Below are positions 47,534-59,800 of a stretch of DNA of 64,000 nt, in pieces. Location: the NCBI GenBank assembly GCA_045837725.1, contig JBEWZL010000077.1, positions 558,001 to 622,000 on the forward strand, written 5' to 3'. The position numbers and the translations under genes are program-made. Source of the DNA: Vermamoeba vermiformis. Lineage: Eukaryota > Tubulinea > Echinamoebida. The notes under the pieces were generated by a model that saw only the letters and a program-made list of their open reading frames with translations, was not told the origin of the DNA and searched no databases. Position 1 is the first letter of the stretch. Every line of letters starts with the position of its first letter.

Positions 47534-50500
47534 TTACAACTTGTAGAATATGGCGTTTTGTTGCACCACAACATAACGGTCTTTAGTCATTTGCTCAAGC
47601 AAGGCCAAGAACTCAGGGCGCCACACAGCCTTCTCATTCTCGTAGATCTTGAGTTGATTGGCGTGATAGACCAGCACCGAGTATGCAAGGGTGGCGTGCA
47701 AGTTGTGCATGACCTCGTCAGGTAAGGTCTCGGTTTGGTTAGGGTGCTTGAGGTGGATGTACTTGTCGTCGAGGAGCTGCTGAACGAAGTACTTGATTTG
47801 ATTAGCGCGCGTGGCGTGGGTAACATCCTTGCGGCTCATCATGGACGAGAAGGAGCGGTAGACAATGTTGTAGGCAGTGTCCTCAAATCCTTTAATGTCA
47901 TCTAAAAGTCGGTCAGTAAACAGGTCCATTTAGGTGGAAGTGCAACTTACTGCAGGTGGAGAACTTCCAGTTGATCACTTGCATCATCAACTTCAGGTTG
48001 TTGGCGAAGAACTCGTCGATTGTTGCTGATGTAAACACGTAGATCATCGTGTCGAGGTAGAGCTGAACAACCATTGGAGAAAGATTCTTGGCAGGCATCA
48101 CCAATTCGTTTTTGGTCAACGTAACCTTGCTAGTCGCAGAGTTCAGAGTGTCGAGTTCAAGAGCGACCAAGTGGAGCAAGATTTTCTCGCGGTTCGTATT
48201 GTTCTGCACGGCTTGGTACACGGCATTTTTACCGCGACCTTCAACGACTTCGTTGTGCAACATCTTGCCCCAGTATTTATACAAAGCACCAAGGCGTTGG
48301 CTGTAAAAGTGCTTCATTACGTCTGTGTAGATGGCATCCGCAACCGAGCGTTCGGTGTTTCTCTTGTTCATGGACTCAATTCCTTTCTCGACGAATTGAT
48401 GAATCATTACAGCAGAACCGGACTTGTGGCAATACTCTGCGTCGATGATGGAGGTTACGGTAGACTTAATGCTCTCCCATCGAGCCCAGCTAATTCTATT
48501 GACGAGACCGTGCAACCACTCGGCTACACCAGTGATTGGAGATGCGTCTTTAATCCACGATGCCAAAGAAGAGCTGATTATCATTATATCAACTTGCTCA
48601 GTGTAGGCCTTTGTCTTGCTGATGGGTTCATTGTTGAATGAGCCGTTGATCATAGACTGCACAACTGCCTTATTGGGTGAGATGTAGAGGCCGCTATCCT
48701 TGTCTGGGTTAACAGCCAAGTAGGCCATAACTTCATGAAGAAGTGCCTTTTGTTTAACAGTGTCGTCAGACGGGCACTGAGCAATCTTGCGATTCATCAT
48801 GGTGAGGAAGTGTTGATGAGGCAAGGCTTTGAGTGGAGCAAACAAGGCATCTTCAGTTGCTTTATCGAAGAATCCCAACGCAATGGCATTTGAGGGAATG
48901 AGTGCGTAAGTCTCCTTGATGATGGCCAGCAAGTCGCAACGTAAACTGCGTTCTTCAGTAGGTAGAGCAAGCAACTTCTTAACGAGATCGTCCAAGAACG
49001 AAGTGGCATAGCTCAACTTTGCGGCGACTCCTTCTTTGGCCAAACGAGTAACCGAGCAAGCCTTGAACAAGGTTACAACGGCCTCTTTCCATCTTCGGTT
49101 GAGGATTTGGTTGCTGAAGGACTTGATATCGAACTCGGTCAAGAACTTATGGACCAATTGTGCGGTCTCGTCTTGAATGCCATACTTGTACCAGACTTGC
49201 AAGAAGAATGTGGCCAAGGCCTTGATGTCATCGTCAGTTGCTTCTTGGGCAAGCTTCAACACGATGCTCTTGGCAAAGCGGGGAGCGTATTGCTTGGGAA
49301 TGGGCGTCTTCTTAAGCTTGGCCAAGTACTCGCGGATGCGGGGTCTGGCGGACAATTGCTGTGCTTGTTTGCCAAGTGCTCCAGCTTGCTGGGGTGTACC
49401 CAACAGAGCTGCCAAGAATTCAGTGTTCTGAATGGTAACGGCAACATCGAGCAACTCCCAAGCGACATCACCAAATCTATCATTTTGCAACAACTGAAGA
49501 CCAAGTTGAAGCATGGTGATGCGGACGTCGCGGTGCAAGTCCTTGCGCTTCCACTCTCTTACGAGAATGGCCAAGTTCTCAGGGATGGGTTGTGCCATCA
49601 GCAAGCGCACGATTTGCTTGTAGGTGGTAATCTTCAACAGATTGCGACGCTTTCCAGTGAGCATTAAGTCGACAGTGCGTGTTAAGGCGCCTTCTTGCAT
49701 GTGAGGAACGCATGAGCTGGCAGCGTAGATTGCAGTGCGCGATCTGTCGCTGTTCAAGAACTTGGGCGAGAACAGGAAGTGCAATGGGGAAGTGGGTTCA
49801 TCACTCTTGGTGACACCACGTAAAAGAGCCTCAACGACGTTGACAGGCAATGCCTTGCGCACGATCTGACCTTCGACTTCAGATGCCTTTTCGTAAGTCT
49901 CCAAGGCGCGGACAACATCAGCGTAAGTAGTTGTCGGCAGCAAAGTCCAACGGATGGCCGCTTGCACTCGCTCAGGAATTGAGCGATTGACGTTCAACAT
50001 TTTAGCGAAGAGTTGCTTGTCCAACACAAGGGTTTGTCTAGGTAACAAGTGCATCAAGCCATAGCAGCAAGTGAGGATGAACAAGTCAGCGTGATCTCCG
50101 TCCACCATATCCAATTTCATCATCTCGTTCTGCTGTTGTTCGTCTTCAACAGCTTCTTGCTCGCGAGTGAGGGCCTTGCCTTCCTTCTTGTTATTTCTGT
50201 TAGGAGCACGTGACAGACGACCTCCTCTAGCCTTCGCGGCTCTGCCACCTCTGGCGGGACGGGCTCTACCACCGCGACCTCTGGCGCGACCTCTGGCACT
50301 GCGTTGCGCCTTTCTGTTAACCAAAGCGGGGCCTTTGTTTCTTTCTTCCGCAGACACGTAGAAAACACCTCGGAAGGCGTCGGGAGTCAAGTATTTGTCA
50401 AGCAAGTCTTGACGACGGGTGACCAAGTGGCGCCAAACGAATTTAATGTGAATGGCAGAAGGAGAGATTGCCAATAACTTCAAGACGAGAGCCTCTCGGT

Positions 50501-51484
50501 TAGCAACCTTTTCTGCGTGGGTCTTTGCCTTCTCGTTGACCTTATTCATGTAGCGATAGAGCATTCGAGGAGCTTGGCGAGACTTGAGTACAAGTTCGAC
50601 ATATTCAGCCAACAAAGGCACGTCGAACCAGTTCTTGGTCACACCGAGGAGTGTGTTTCCGACACTGATAGCATCGTGATCCGACTCCAAGATTGCAAGG
50701 CCGTCGTGGTCCTTGGGAAGCTTTTTAATGTCTTCCAGGAGCTGAGTGAAAATCTGCACCAATTCAGGGATGGACAACCACTGCTTGTGCAAGATGTCAA
50801 ACAAAACAAGCGAGTAAGAGAGGTCGCTGCGCCAATTGGGCTTGACTGCCTTCACTCTATCTTCGTAGGCCTTGTAGAATTGTTGCACAAACTTGTTGGC
50901 GACTTCAGGCTTCTTCTTCATCTTTGCCTTCATATCATTCAAACCAGAACTGCCGTTGTGCATGTTAACTCTGAATTCTTCTGCAGCGCGTTTTTCACCC
51001 TTTCGGAAAACGATAACTCTCCATTGAAGCTCTACACCGAAGTTGAACAGAGCGTCGTCAGTACCAGCTCCTTTAGTAATGGCAGCGAAGCTGAGCTGAC
51101 TGAACTTAGAAAGAAGAGGGTGGTTGACAAACTCGGAGAAGGTAGTGTCTTTGTCCAAGTCAGGAGCTTCCAACGTGTCCTTTAAGAGATCGAGCCATAC
51201 GTTGAATTGCTCTTCGCCAGTTCCATCCTTCAACCAGGTGTCATTCCAACCGTTGGCGTGAGACACAAGAGTTTGCAAGCCATGGCCGCGCATTTCTGAG
51301 TTCTCGTTCTTCAGCTTTTTCTTGATGAATTGCAGAGTTCTGGTCATTTGAGGGATTGATCCGGAGAAGATCGTACACTTGACGAGGGTTTCGATAGCTT
51401 CCTTGCGATCTTCAGAGTTGTTGCTGTCGGCAGCTTTTAAGTAATGTAACAGGCTATCTTCGAAAATTATGCACGAAAATTCAT
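47534..51484 (-). CDS. Giant HEAT-like solenoid protein with RG-rich insert
   Basis: A protein of about 1300 residues, nearly all helical, mostly one long exon (about 47,950-51,440), then a final exon ending NAIFYKL. Repeating helix pairs (for example FGDVAWELLDVAV, EERSLRCDLLAIIKE) suggest a HEAT-type alpha-solenoid. An Arg/Gly-rich insert (RKAQRSARGRARGRGG, then RARPARGGRAAKARGG) lies near 50,200-50,310 and is followed by a Gln/Glu-rich linker; such sequences bind RNA or are Arg-methylated in many proteins. I do not recognise a named family. The start is uncertain: MNFPADSNNSEDRK via a 42-nt intron (donor GTGCAT) is my best model, ATG at 51,482-51,484. Without that intron the frame opens further to about 51,590 with no ATG. 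High codon bias suggests abundant expression. Confidence 0.75.
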
Positions 51485-51674
51485 TGCGCTGGTCAAGGAG
51501 AAAAAGATGAACACCGCTTCTCTCCTCAGCTTCTTCGGTTACAGTTCTAAGTTGTATTAAATAACTAAGTATATTATATATGAACAAAAGCACTTTAAAT
51601 TTGAATCGCTCACAACTGACAATTTAAATCCGTTATTAAATTCTAACCACAAATCGGATCTAGGTTACTTGCAG

Positions 51675-53908
51675 CAACGGAATCTTTTGCGATGGTCTTG
51701 AGCGCTACGTTAAAGGCCAGTGCGTCTCTGGAGCTCCTCCCTGTGACGATTCTTTCGACTGCACTACAGACATCTGCCACGAATCCAACCATACTTGCTC
51801 GAGAGTCGTGACGGACCTAGTTAATTGCGAACGATGTTTGAACGACAATAACGGATGTGTTGGAAATTGCACAGGTCTTACTTGTGGTGACGACGGATGT
51901 GGCGGCTCGTGCGGTACTTGCACTTACTCACTCGTGTGCGGCAATGAGGGCTCTTGCATCCAATACTCAACTCTTGAAGGTACGTTCTATCTACTATCAA
52001 TCTATTTAAGCTGTCATTCCAAAATTAGGACATTAGAGGTTTAAACGAGATTAAAAATAGCTTGATTTTCTTGCCAATAATTTTACTATATACTTGATTA
52101 TCATTTTAAAGATTTAAGGTGCTTTATTATCGTTTTTAAAGATTGAAAGTGCATACTCCAGTATGACAACACTAAAATTTTAATTTTGGAGATTGTATCA
52201 CTCATACGTCTATTTTTAGCAACTTGCCTCAATCCTCTTCCGCTGTTCAAGAACGATCAAATTGTCTATGGCTTCTCTACCGTAACTGGAGATACTTCTA
52301 TTGGCGTTCACGTTTACACTCCGAAATGTAACACCGCATCCACTGCTCGCGAACAGGTAAGACCTTAGAACCTTATTACTAGTAATTTATTATATAATTG
52401 CAAAATATAGGTATTATTTTAGCGGTTATTATATTAACTAATGTCTATTGTTGTACTTAGTTCTACACGTTTACTGTGCCTGCAGGCAAGACGGTTGGAG
52501 TTGACATTCGATCAATTGGCTACGACACTGTGCTGGAACTGACCAAGACCTTGTGCGGAGGTCACAGCGACGATCAATTTATCAAGTGTTCCGACGACGC
52601 CACGCCTCCGAGCAACTTAGGTACGGGTAGATCCGGTCACTTTTGGTCGATCCATAGATTTTAATTTTGCTCGCGAGACTAACGAATGTGTTTACAGGCT
52701 CGAGAGTGTCAGCGCTATTGACTGAAGGCACGTACTACGTCATGGTGGACGGCTACAGCGGTGTCGACTTTGGTCCCTTCACATTGGAGTTGAGATTCCG
52801 AGACGGCTGTGCACCTTCATGTGAGGGTCGTTTCTGCGGTTCAGATGGCTGTGGCGGTACTTGCGGCGAATGTGGTGCAGACGAATCGTGCAGCGGCTTC
52901 AACAGATGTTTGGCTAACAACTGCCAGCCTATTTGCAACGCTACAGTTGTGTGCGGCGATGACGGCTGTGAAGGTGATTGTGGCACGTGCAACACGAATG
53001 CAGGTGAGCTGTGCGTCTTCGACACTCGTTCGTGCAAGATGTTCCCGATCTGCGATCACATGCGACCTGTTTGCAGCGACTGCACGGCCTCACAGTACTG
53101 CGGATCCGATTGTCAATGTTACGACGTCAACTCTGCTATCCCCGATTTGGTCATCAATGCCGATAAACTCCGCTCGGAGATTATCTTCGAATCCAAGACC
53201 TTCGACAACGCGTCTTGTGCCGTCTATGAAAAGTGCGTTGATGGCTTGGGCGAGCGTCGCTTGATGAGATTCACGGTTGAAGTGATCAACCAGGGCTTGG
53301 GTGCATTGACTGCGCCTCCTCCCGGCACCAACCCTCAATTGTTCCAATGGTCACCGTGCCACGGTCATTTCCACTTCACCAAATTCGCCGAATATTACTT
53401 GCTTAGCAGCGATGGCACAGTCGTCAAATCTGGCCGCAAGCAAGCGTACTGCATGTTGGACTCTCATATGATACTCGAAGGTCCTAATGTGCCTTGCAAG
53501 GGTAAGTACAGTGAACTCTGGATCCTTTACCAATTATTTTTTGGCGGGAATTTTTCAGTGAACGAATGCTAACGAGTTATGGTAGGTCCTTATTCTTGTT
53601 CTGAACAAGGAGTTAGCTCTGGTTGGTCTGATGTCTACGGCAATGACTTGGACTGTCAATGGTTGGACGTCACTGGCATCACGCCCGGAGATTATCAACT
53701 GTACATTGCAGTTAACAACGAGCGATTGTTCCACGAGATGTCGTTCGAGAACAACGAAGCAATTATTCCGATCACTTTGACGGCAGATCAATTGGCCTAC
53801 AAACCGACCCCGATCTCTACCTTAACCCCTGTTGCAAAGACTAGTGGGGCTAGTGTCATTGGCGTCATTTCTGTAGTTCTTATCGGCACTCTATTGTCTA
53901 TGATGTAA
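51675..53908 (+). CDS. Lysyl oxidase with Cys-rich modules and GPI/TM tail
   Basis: A copper amine oxidase of the lysyl-oxidase family. The copper-binding segment is QWSPCHGHFHF (W-x-C-H-x-H-x-H). The quinone Lys candidate is in GRKQAYCMLD, and the C-terminal GVSSGWSDVYGNDLDCQWLDVTG matches the region that carries the partner Tyr in animal LOX. The catalytic domain is preceded by Cys-rich modules with CxDGCxGxC repeats (TCGDDGCGGSCGTC, FCGSDGCGGTCGEC, VCGDDGCEGDCGTC). The end has Pro/Thr, then a hydrophobic stretch with no basic tail, so GPI-anchored or membrane-spanning. Exons 51,675-51,979, 52,220-52,356, 52,461-52,620, 52,698-53,501, 53,586-53,908 are in phase. The signal peptide exon is missing; a start at MNTASLLSFFGYSS (about 51,507) through a weak GTTGTA donor fits the phase but is unconvincing. 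Confidence 0.82.
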
Positions 53909-54021
53909 ATTGAACGATAATAATAGACAGATAAACTTTTTATTACTCCAGTTCAAGCTCGTTCGTTTGATGTTTGTCCAATCTCGATCATTATAAATTT
54001 TGTTAGGCCATGGTTATTCCG

Positions 54022-55135
54022 TTAATTCTTTGCTTTTTGTACAAGATGGCTCTTGCCGTTGATTCTGACAATTCTCATTTTACACAACGATGTCAGATCT
54101 CTCACATCCGAGTGCATCAATATCGTCTCAGCAATGTGATTGAAGCCTGGCACACCTCCACATACAAAGTGTTTGAATATGCGAAGCCATATCTCCAATG
54201 GAAACATGTCGAATGCATCTGAACGTGCGATCTGGATCAACATTGTGATAGCTTTGATTATAAGGTCCTGCCGACATCGCTTATTCTTGTCTTGAAGATC
54301 CAATATCTCTTGGTGCATCTCGTAAGGCACGCACTTGTCTCGCGATAAAACGAGATCTGTCAACGAATCATTCTTTTTCAGTCCTTCGATTAGTGCTTTA
54401 TATCCTTCAACTTTAATGTCTTGGCCACTGATATCAAGATGCAATAAGCATTGGTTGGTCTTAATTGCCTTACTTAAGTATCGACAGCCTTCGTCATCGA
54501 CTTTGCATTCTTTCAAGTTGAGCCGGATCAACGTTTTGTCAAATTTCAGACCTTCCGCGAGAAATTTGCATCCTGATGCGCCAACACTATTTAAAGTTTT
54601 GGACTCGCTGCATCACAATAAGACATTAACACAGCTAGATTTTTGGGATAACAGACTCACCGGCGCTATTCAACCAACAGTGGCAGCATTATTAAATGTC
54701 AACGAGTCTTTGACCGAGATCGATCTGTCGCAAGCAAACATTCATCCAAATCTGCTTGGACCAGCGTTGAAAAACAACAAATCAATTACGTCATTAAGTT
54801 TATTTTTAAAATGGCAACCAGATCCGATCCAAATTTATTGCCGGTAATATCAAGCTTTGTAAGGGTCTGATTATGTCTTAAAGTTTCTGCTAATAATTCC
54901 ACTTCAACTGATGTTATTTGACATTCGTTGTATCGATATTGTCTGAGCGCGAGTGACAGATCTGTTATTGACGAGTTTTCTTTAAAAGCTTTTAATATCG
55001 GAGTTAACAACTCTCTTCGCCAAATTCTACTTCTTTGTATATGCATTTTTTTGATTTTGTTCGCTTTAATTATATCCACGAGTGTCAGATCTGTAACGAA
55101 TTGCGAATATCGTTGGAACGATATTGCGCATCGTT
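54022..55135 (-). pseudogene. RNI-type LRR copy, truncated and scrambled by an internal inversion
   Basis: A partial duplicate of the neighbouring LRR gene. Minus-strand pieces (55,079-54,813 and 54,580-54,022) match the neighbour in order, including FKENSSITDL and GCKFLAEGLKFDKTLI. The intervening segment (about 54,580-54,815) matches only when read on the plus strand (LDSLHHNKTLTQLDFWDN and NVNESLTEIDL versus LDSLQHNTTLTDLKFWDN and SVNESLTQIDL in the neighbour). The copy lacks the N-terminal half; an in-frame stop lies near 55,135. Its tail extends beyond the neighbour and ends with an F-box-like DMFPLEIWLRIFKHF. Most likely a host pseudogene. A tail-only transcript cannot be excluded. Confidence 0.7.
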
Positions 55136-55194
55136 AGGGAAATGTCCCTTTCGATAACATAAATAGCGCTGTAATCCTCGTAATAAACGTCTTC

Positions 55195-56585
55195 TTATCC
55201 TACTCCTTGTCTTACAATCATTTCAAGATCTGTCAACGAATCATTCTCTTTCATTCCTTCGATCAGTGCTTTATATCCTTTAGTTTTGATAGGCAGACCA
55301 CTAATATCAAGACGCAGAAGGCATGGGTTATATTTAATAGCCTCTGCTAAATACTGACATGCGTCATCGTTGATCTGACAGTCGCTAATTTTGACGCGTC
55401 AATCAGCGTCTTGTTGAACTTCAATCCTTCAGCGAGATATTTGCAGCCTTCAGGACCGAACGGATTCATGAACATACTGAGCTCTGTGATCGATCGATTC
55501 TTTTTCAGGGCTAATCCAATCAATTTGCAGCCTTCCGCGTTGATCGAAGACTTCGGCAGATCGATCTGGGTCAATGACTCGTTGACACTTAATAACAATC
55601 CTAATGATCCACAAATATCATTATTTAGGTTATTATCCCAAAATTTGAGGTCTGTTAACGTTGTATTGTGTTGTAGCGAGTCTAAAATTATTGACATGGA
55701 TTCGGATCCGAGTCCGTTGCCGTTCAGATTGAGCTTTGTAAGAGATTGGTGCGCTTTTAATACTTCAGATAGGGCCTCACATTCTATTTTACTGATAAAA
55801 CTGCTTCTTGGCGGGAATTGAAGATCTGTCAATGACGTATTTTCTTTGAGTGCTTCAAATAACGGCAATAACTCGGTGCCTGAACGGCTTCGTCGTTCAA
55901 TAAGATTTAATTTCTTCAATAAATTATATTTGACTAATATTCCAACTGATTTCATCGCTTCGCTGGAGCAGATGCCGAATTCCGGAAAAATGAAATTTTT
56001 GATATTGGTGTTTCCATTAATTGCTTCTAATAATGCTGACATGTGTTCTGGTTTGTAACTCAATGATGGAATACTTAATTTGGTCAATGACTTGCTATTT
56101 TTAATCCCGTTTATGAAACAGTCAAAACTCGAATCGGTTGTCATGTAAGATCCGTCCCGAATACCGCCTAAACTTAACTGCGTTAAAGTTGCGTTGTGTT
56201 GTAACATATCGCCTAGTCGAATTAATATATTGGTCAAGTCTCCACCAGTGTGTAGTCGAGAAAATTGGAGCTGAAGCGCTTGAACGGATTTGTTGGTTTT
56301 TAGAGCCTCGGTGATAGGATTGATGATTTTATGCGCCTCGCATGTTAATGTATTAATGTTGTTGTTTTTAGCAAGCAATTGAGCGAATAGCTCGTAATCT
56401 TCCTCGTTTAAATTAACATTACTGCCTTGAATTTTGCTTTTCTCCGTCAATTCCATAAATACCCACAATACGTCAGTATTTGCCGGGATTTTTATAGTTG
56501 GATTATTTTCGGATTTTAAAGCTGAATTATTTGCTGTTTGGGTCAATTTCTCCAATTTTTTTTGCTTGCGTGCTGCTTTTCGCAT
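55195..56585 (-). CDS. RNI-type LRR protein, apparent frameshift near 3' end
   Basis: A ribonuclease-inhibitor/NLR-type LRR protein starting MRKAARKQKKLEKLTQ. Repeats follow the pattern SLTxLxL...N.L...G, 27-29 residues apart (for example NATLTQLSLGG, SLTKLSIPSL, HQSLTKLNLNGNGLG). It is one long exon. The homology-guided frame shifts at about 55,400: the upstream frame reads TLID then stops at 55,347, whereas the next frame continues with RVKISDCQINDDACQYL ... SLTDLEM to a TAA at 55,195, matching the duplicate copy. So either a recent two-base insertion/one-base deletion, a sequencing error, or a shortened product. No N-terminal NACHT or kinase domain is seen. Confidence 0.7.
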
Positions 56586-56811
56586 CTGGATCTCAACTTT
56601 TATTCTAATAAATATTAACTATTAACTATAATATTAACAGTAGCCACAATTTTCGTACTCGATGTGGTCTTTGTTTTCAAATAGAAAATAAAACCGCCAA
56701 AATTCTTGTTCAGATTTTTGACATTCTAGCGTGCCCTTAGATCCATTTCAATCTAAAAATACTGTTTATAATTTACAATTAATAATGAGCCAAACCATTG
56801 CTATGAGCAGA

Positions 56812-59800
56812 TTATTCTCGCAACGTGACGTCCAGTTGATCCAAATCTCGTAAAATCGAAACGTGCTTTTCTTTCAACGTGACGCCTTTGAGTTCTAATG
56901 CTAGCACTGTCTTATTAATAGCTTTGCTTGCAGCATCAAGCCTAAAAAAACTGCATTAGATCCGGATCTAATAAACTCAAGAGGTCCCCAAAACTTACAG
57001 CAGATCCAAAGTGAAAGGCTTAGTTAATACTACAAAGTCGTTATCTTGAGGGTTCTTTTTGTTGATAATCACAAGTCGGATCTCGTCTTTGTCTTTTTCG
57101 CTGCTCTCTTCGTCCTTGCCGTTATTATGGTGACCTAACAGCGCTGAAGCAGACTCGCTTAGTGCATTATAACTATATGGTCCATCAAAATGTTGTTGGC
57201 GTAGTCTCTCGCGATCAATTTGTTCTAGAAACAAAAAAGGTTAGAGATCCGTTTACAATTTCCTTTTTTGGAAATTCCGCTACACGAAGTTCTATCTGAA
57301 TAATTACCTAATAAGTTCGTCGCTGAGATTGATTTCCTAAAGTCCTTATTCTTTTCAGGCTTAGACTCTTTTCTCGGCGAGTCTCGTGGAGAAACAGGTT
57401 TTTCGATCGAGATCAGATCCTTTAAACTCTTGCCAATTTTTCGCATCGACGGTGTTCTTCGTGTCTTCGACTTCTTGCCTTTATAGTAATTCTTAAATAT
57501 GTCCTTAATAAGCGTTTGTCTCGTTCTTTCGGTCTTTTCTTTGAACGGCGGCGCGTACATTGAAGCTCTTTCAGCATTAATCACTTAAATAATAAAATTA
57601 ATAAAATATTACGGATAGTATATCAATGTTACGTACGTTTTGATAATAGGAAGTCTGAAAATGCCGAGTTGTGCTCAAAGACAGGCGGATCTGGCAAGAA
57701 CGGAGAATAAGGAGGAACATCCTGTTTGTTGGCAATAGCGACTCTATATTTAACTTTATCGCCTTCCGTGAATGGTTCAATCACGATGAAAACATCTGCA
57801 AATAAAAAAGGTCAATCGTCATCCAAACTTAATGTGGCTCTCTCTTCGCGAAGTGTCCAAGTGTCAAAATGTCATATTGTGTCACTTACGATTGAAATGC
57901 GATTTGATGCAGGTAGGATCAAACTTTTGCGAGCCCTCTTTGAACACAATTACAGCGACATCATTGCCCAAATGTCGTTTTCGTTCAATTTGTTGCGGGT
58001 CATCCGTCGAGTACGGCAACAAAGTTGACACGTGGAACATGATCTCGAAGCCGTTGTACTCTTGATATATCGAGTACTTGCCGGTGGTGTCAGCTGCAAA
58101 TATTTGCAGGTTAATATTGATTTCAGTGAACGGAGTTTTGGTAGGTCAAAGTTGGTCAAACGCAAAACACTTACTTTGCACGTCCAAGCCACCACGGAAC
58201 TTGTCAAAGCCTTTCAACTCAATCTTTGCACCCAATAGTGTCAAAAAGTTCGAAAACTCCTGGCTCTCCTCGCCTACAAGACATTCGTTAGCGGATCCGA
58301 CCGAAAGTGAAATTTCCAAATGTTACTTACGATTGCAAAACATGTCGTTTTCGTCGGTTTGTCCAGGAGTCACGTACAAAACACCAAATTTGTATTGCGT
58401 GAAAATATCAAGTGCCTCAAACATATTAATTTCTTCGGTCATCGGTTCGTTGATCTAAAAGAATACAAAATTAGCCCATATTTCCTAATTGGGTAATATT
58501 GTATTTAACGCACCTTCAGAATGCGCCAATCAGCGAGTTCTTCTTTCTCTTTGATCAAGCCTTGTTTTTGCAGAATATAATACAACATTTCTTTTTCGCT
58601 GTAATAGCTTGGCACCGTCGTCCTTACGAGACCCTATATAACCAATCATCAGTATATATATAACTTTGATATTGATAAAGAAAAGTTGTGGATCTGTTGC
58701 TGGAGTGATTTTCCAAAAATGGAAAATTTCAATCGTGCGTACCTGTTTAGTCATAAACAACACTTTAGCGGTATCTTGAATGACTTCAGTATTTGTCGTT
58801 AAATTCGGTGAGCTCGGCGGTGAAGTCAATGGCGGTTGATCGTTCGGCAAAATTGAAATAATAAACGCCGTGTCATCAGTTTCATCGTGCATTTTTTCTC
58901 CCAAATAATTCATGTGCTCTAAAGACAGGTCCATTAGTATTAATTAGTACTTATTCATTTGCTCTCGCCCTCAAATTCGAATTTCCAGACCAGCGGAGGT
59001 CTCAAAATTCCAAAAAAGGAAATATCAGAAATTTTGTCGAGAGCTAAGATTGCAAAGATTTAAATTGAAAATCATAATTATTATATCTCTTATTAATATG
59101 TCAATAGGCCTACCTTTGTCTTGGAAGTACTGTCTATAAACCATTGTTTCTTCTTCGAGATCTTCAATTTCTGGTACGGGAGTGTTATAACAAACTCCGT
59201 TTCTTCCAAGCTCGAAATTCCACTCTTGAATATCACACTTAACTGGAGTGTTCTTTTTCAGGTCGCTATTTTCAGCCTAAACAAAAAATTTGTCAGTTGC
59301 AGATCCGCATCTAGATCCAACACTGAAACGGTTATAATATATCACTTGACCCTTGCAAATATATATATCGATAGTAGGTGGGTAGCTTAATAATATACTT
59401 ACAAATACATTGACCCAGGTTCGCTTGGCAATGGCACGCGGCCTCGTAGACCACGTGTCAATCGGATGTTTTTTAACGAACTCTCGTGAGACCTATATTC
59501 AATTAGAACGATACAGTATACTACCATATATATTATATTATATTATATTATGTATAATTAGTCATTTTGACTTACCGAGAAAGCAGCGTTCCAATCGGGC
59601 AGATCTCCCGCAAAACTGCTGGTGAATTCGTAAATGAATGCATCGTCGCTGGAAATAAATATTCCTCCTAATTGCCTAAATATTATTGAATCGTTAATAT
59701 ATCAATATAAACATAACAATCTATGTTAAATTATAGGCACCGAAATTCGGATGCGATCCGATTTTTTTTCCGTTTTAATTTCGCATTCAAGTTTTAGATT

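Noticed and set aside
49107-49667. 186-codon plus-strand ORF opposite the giant solenoid gene
   Set aside because: Antisense shadow of a long, GC-biased exon.
50517-51185. 222-codon plus-strand ORF opposite the giant solenoid gene
   Set aside because: Same reason: antisense to a well-supported coding exon, with no recognisable domain.
54535-54847. Plus-strand LRR ORF as a separate gene
   Set aside because: It is explained as an inverted fragment of the minus-strand LRR copy and lacks its own start, stop context or extension.
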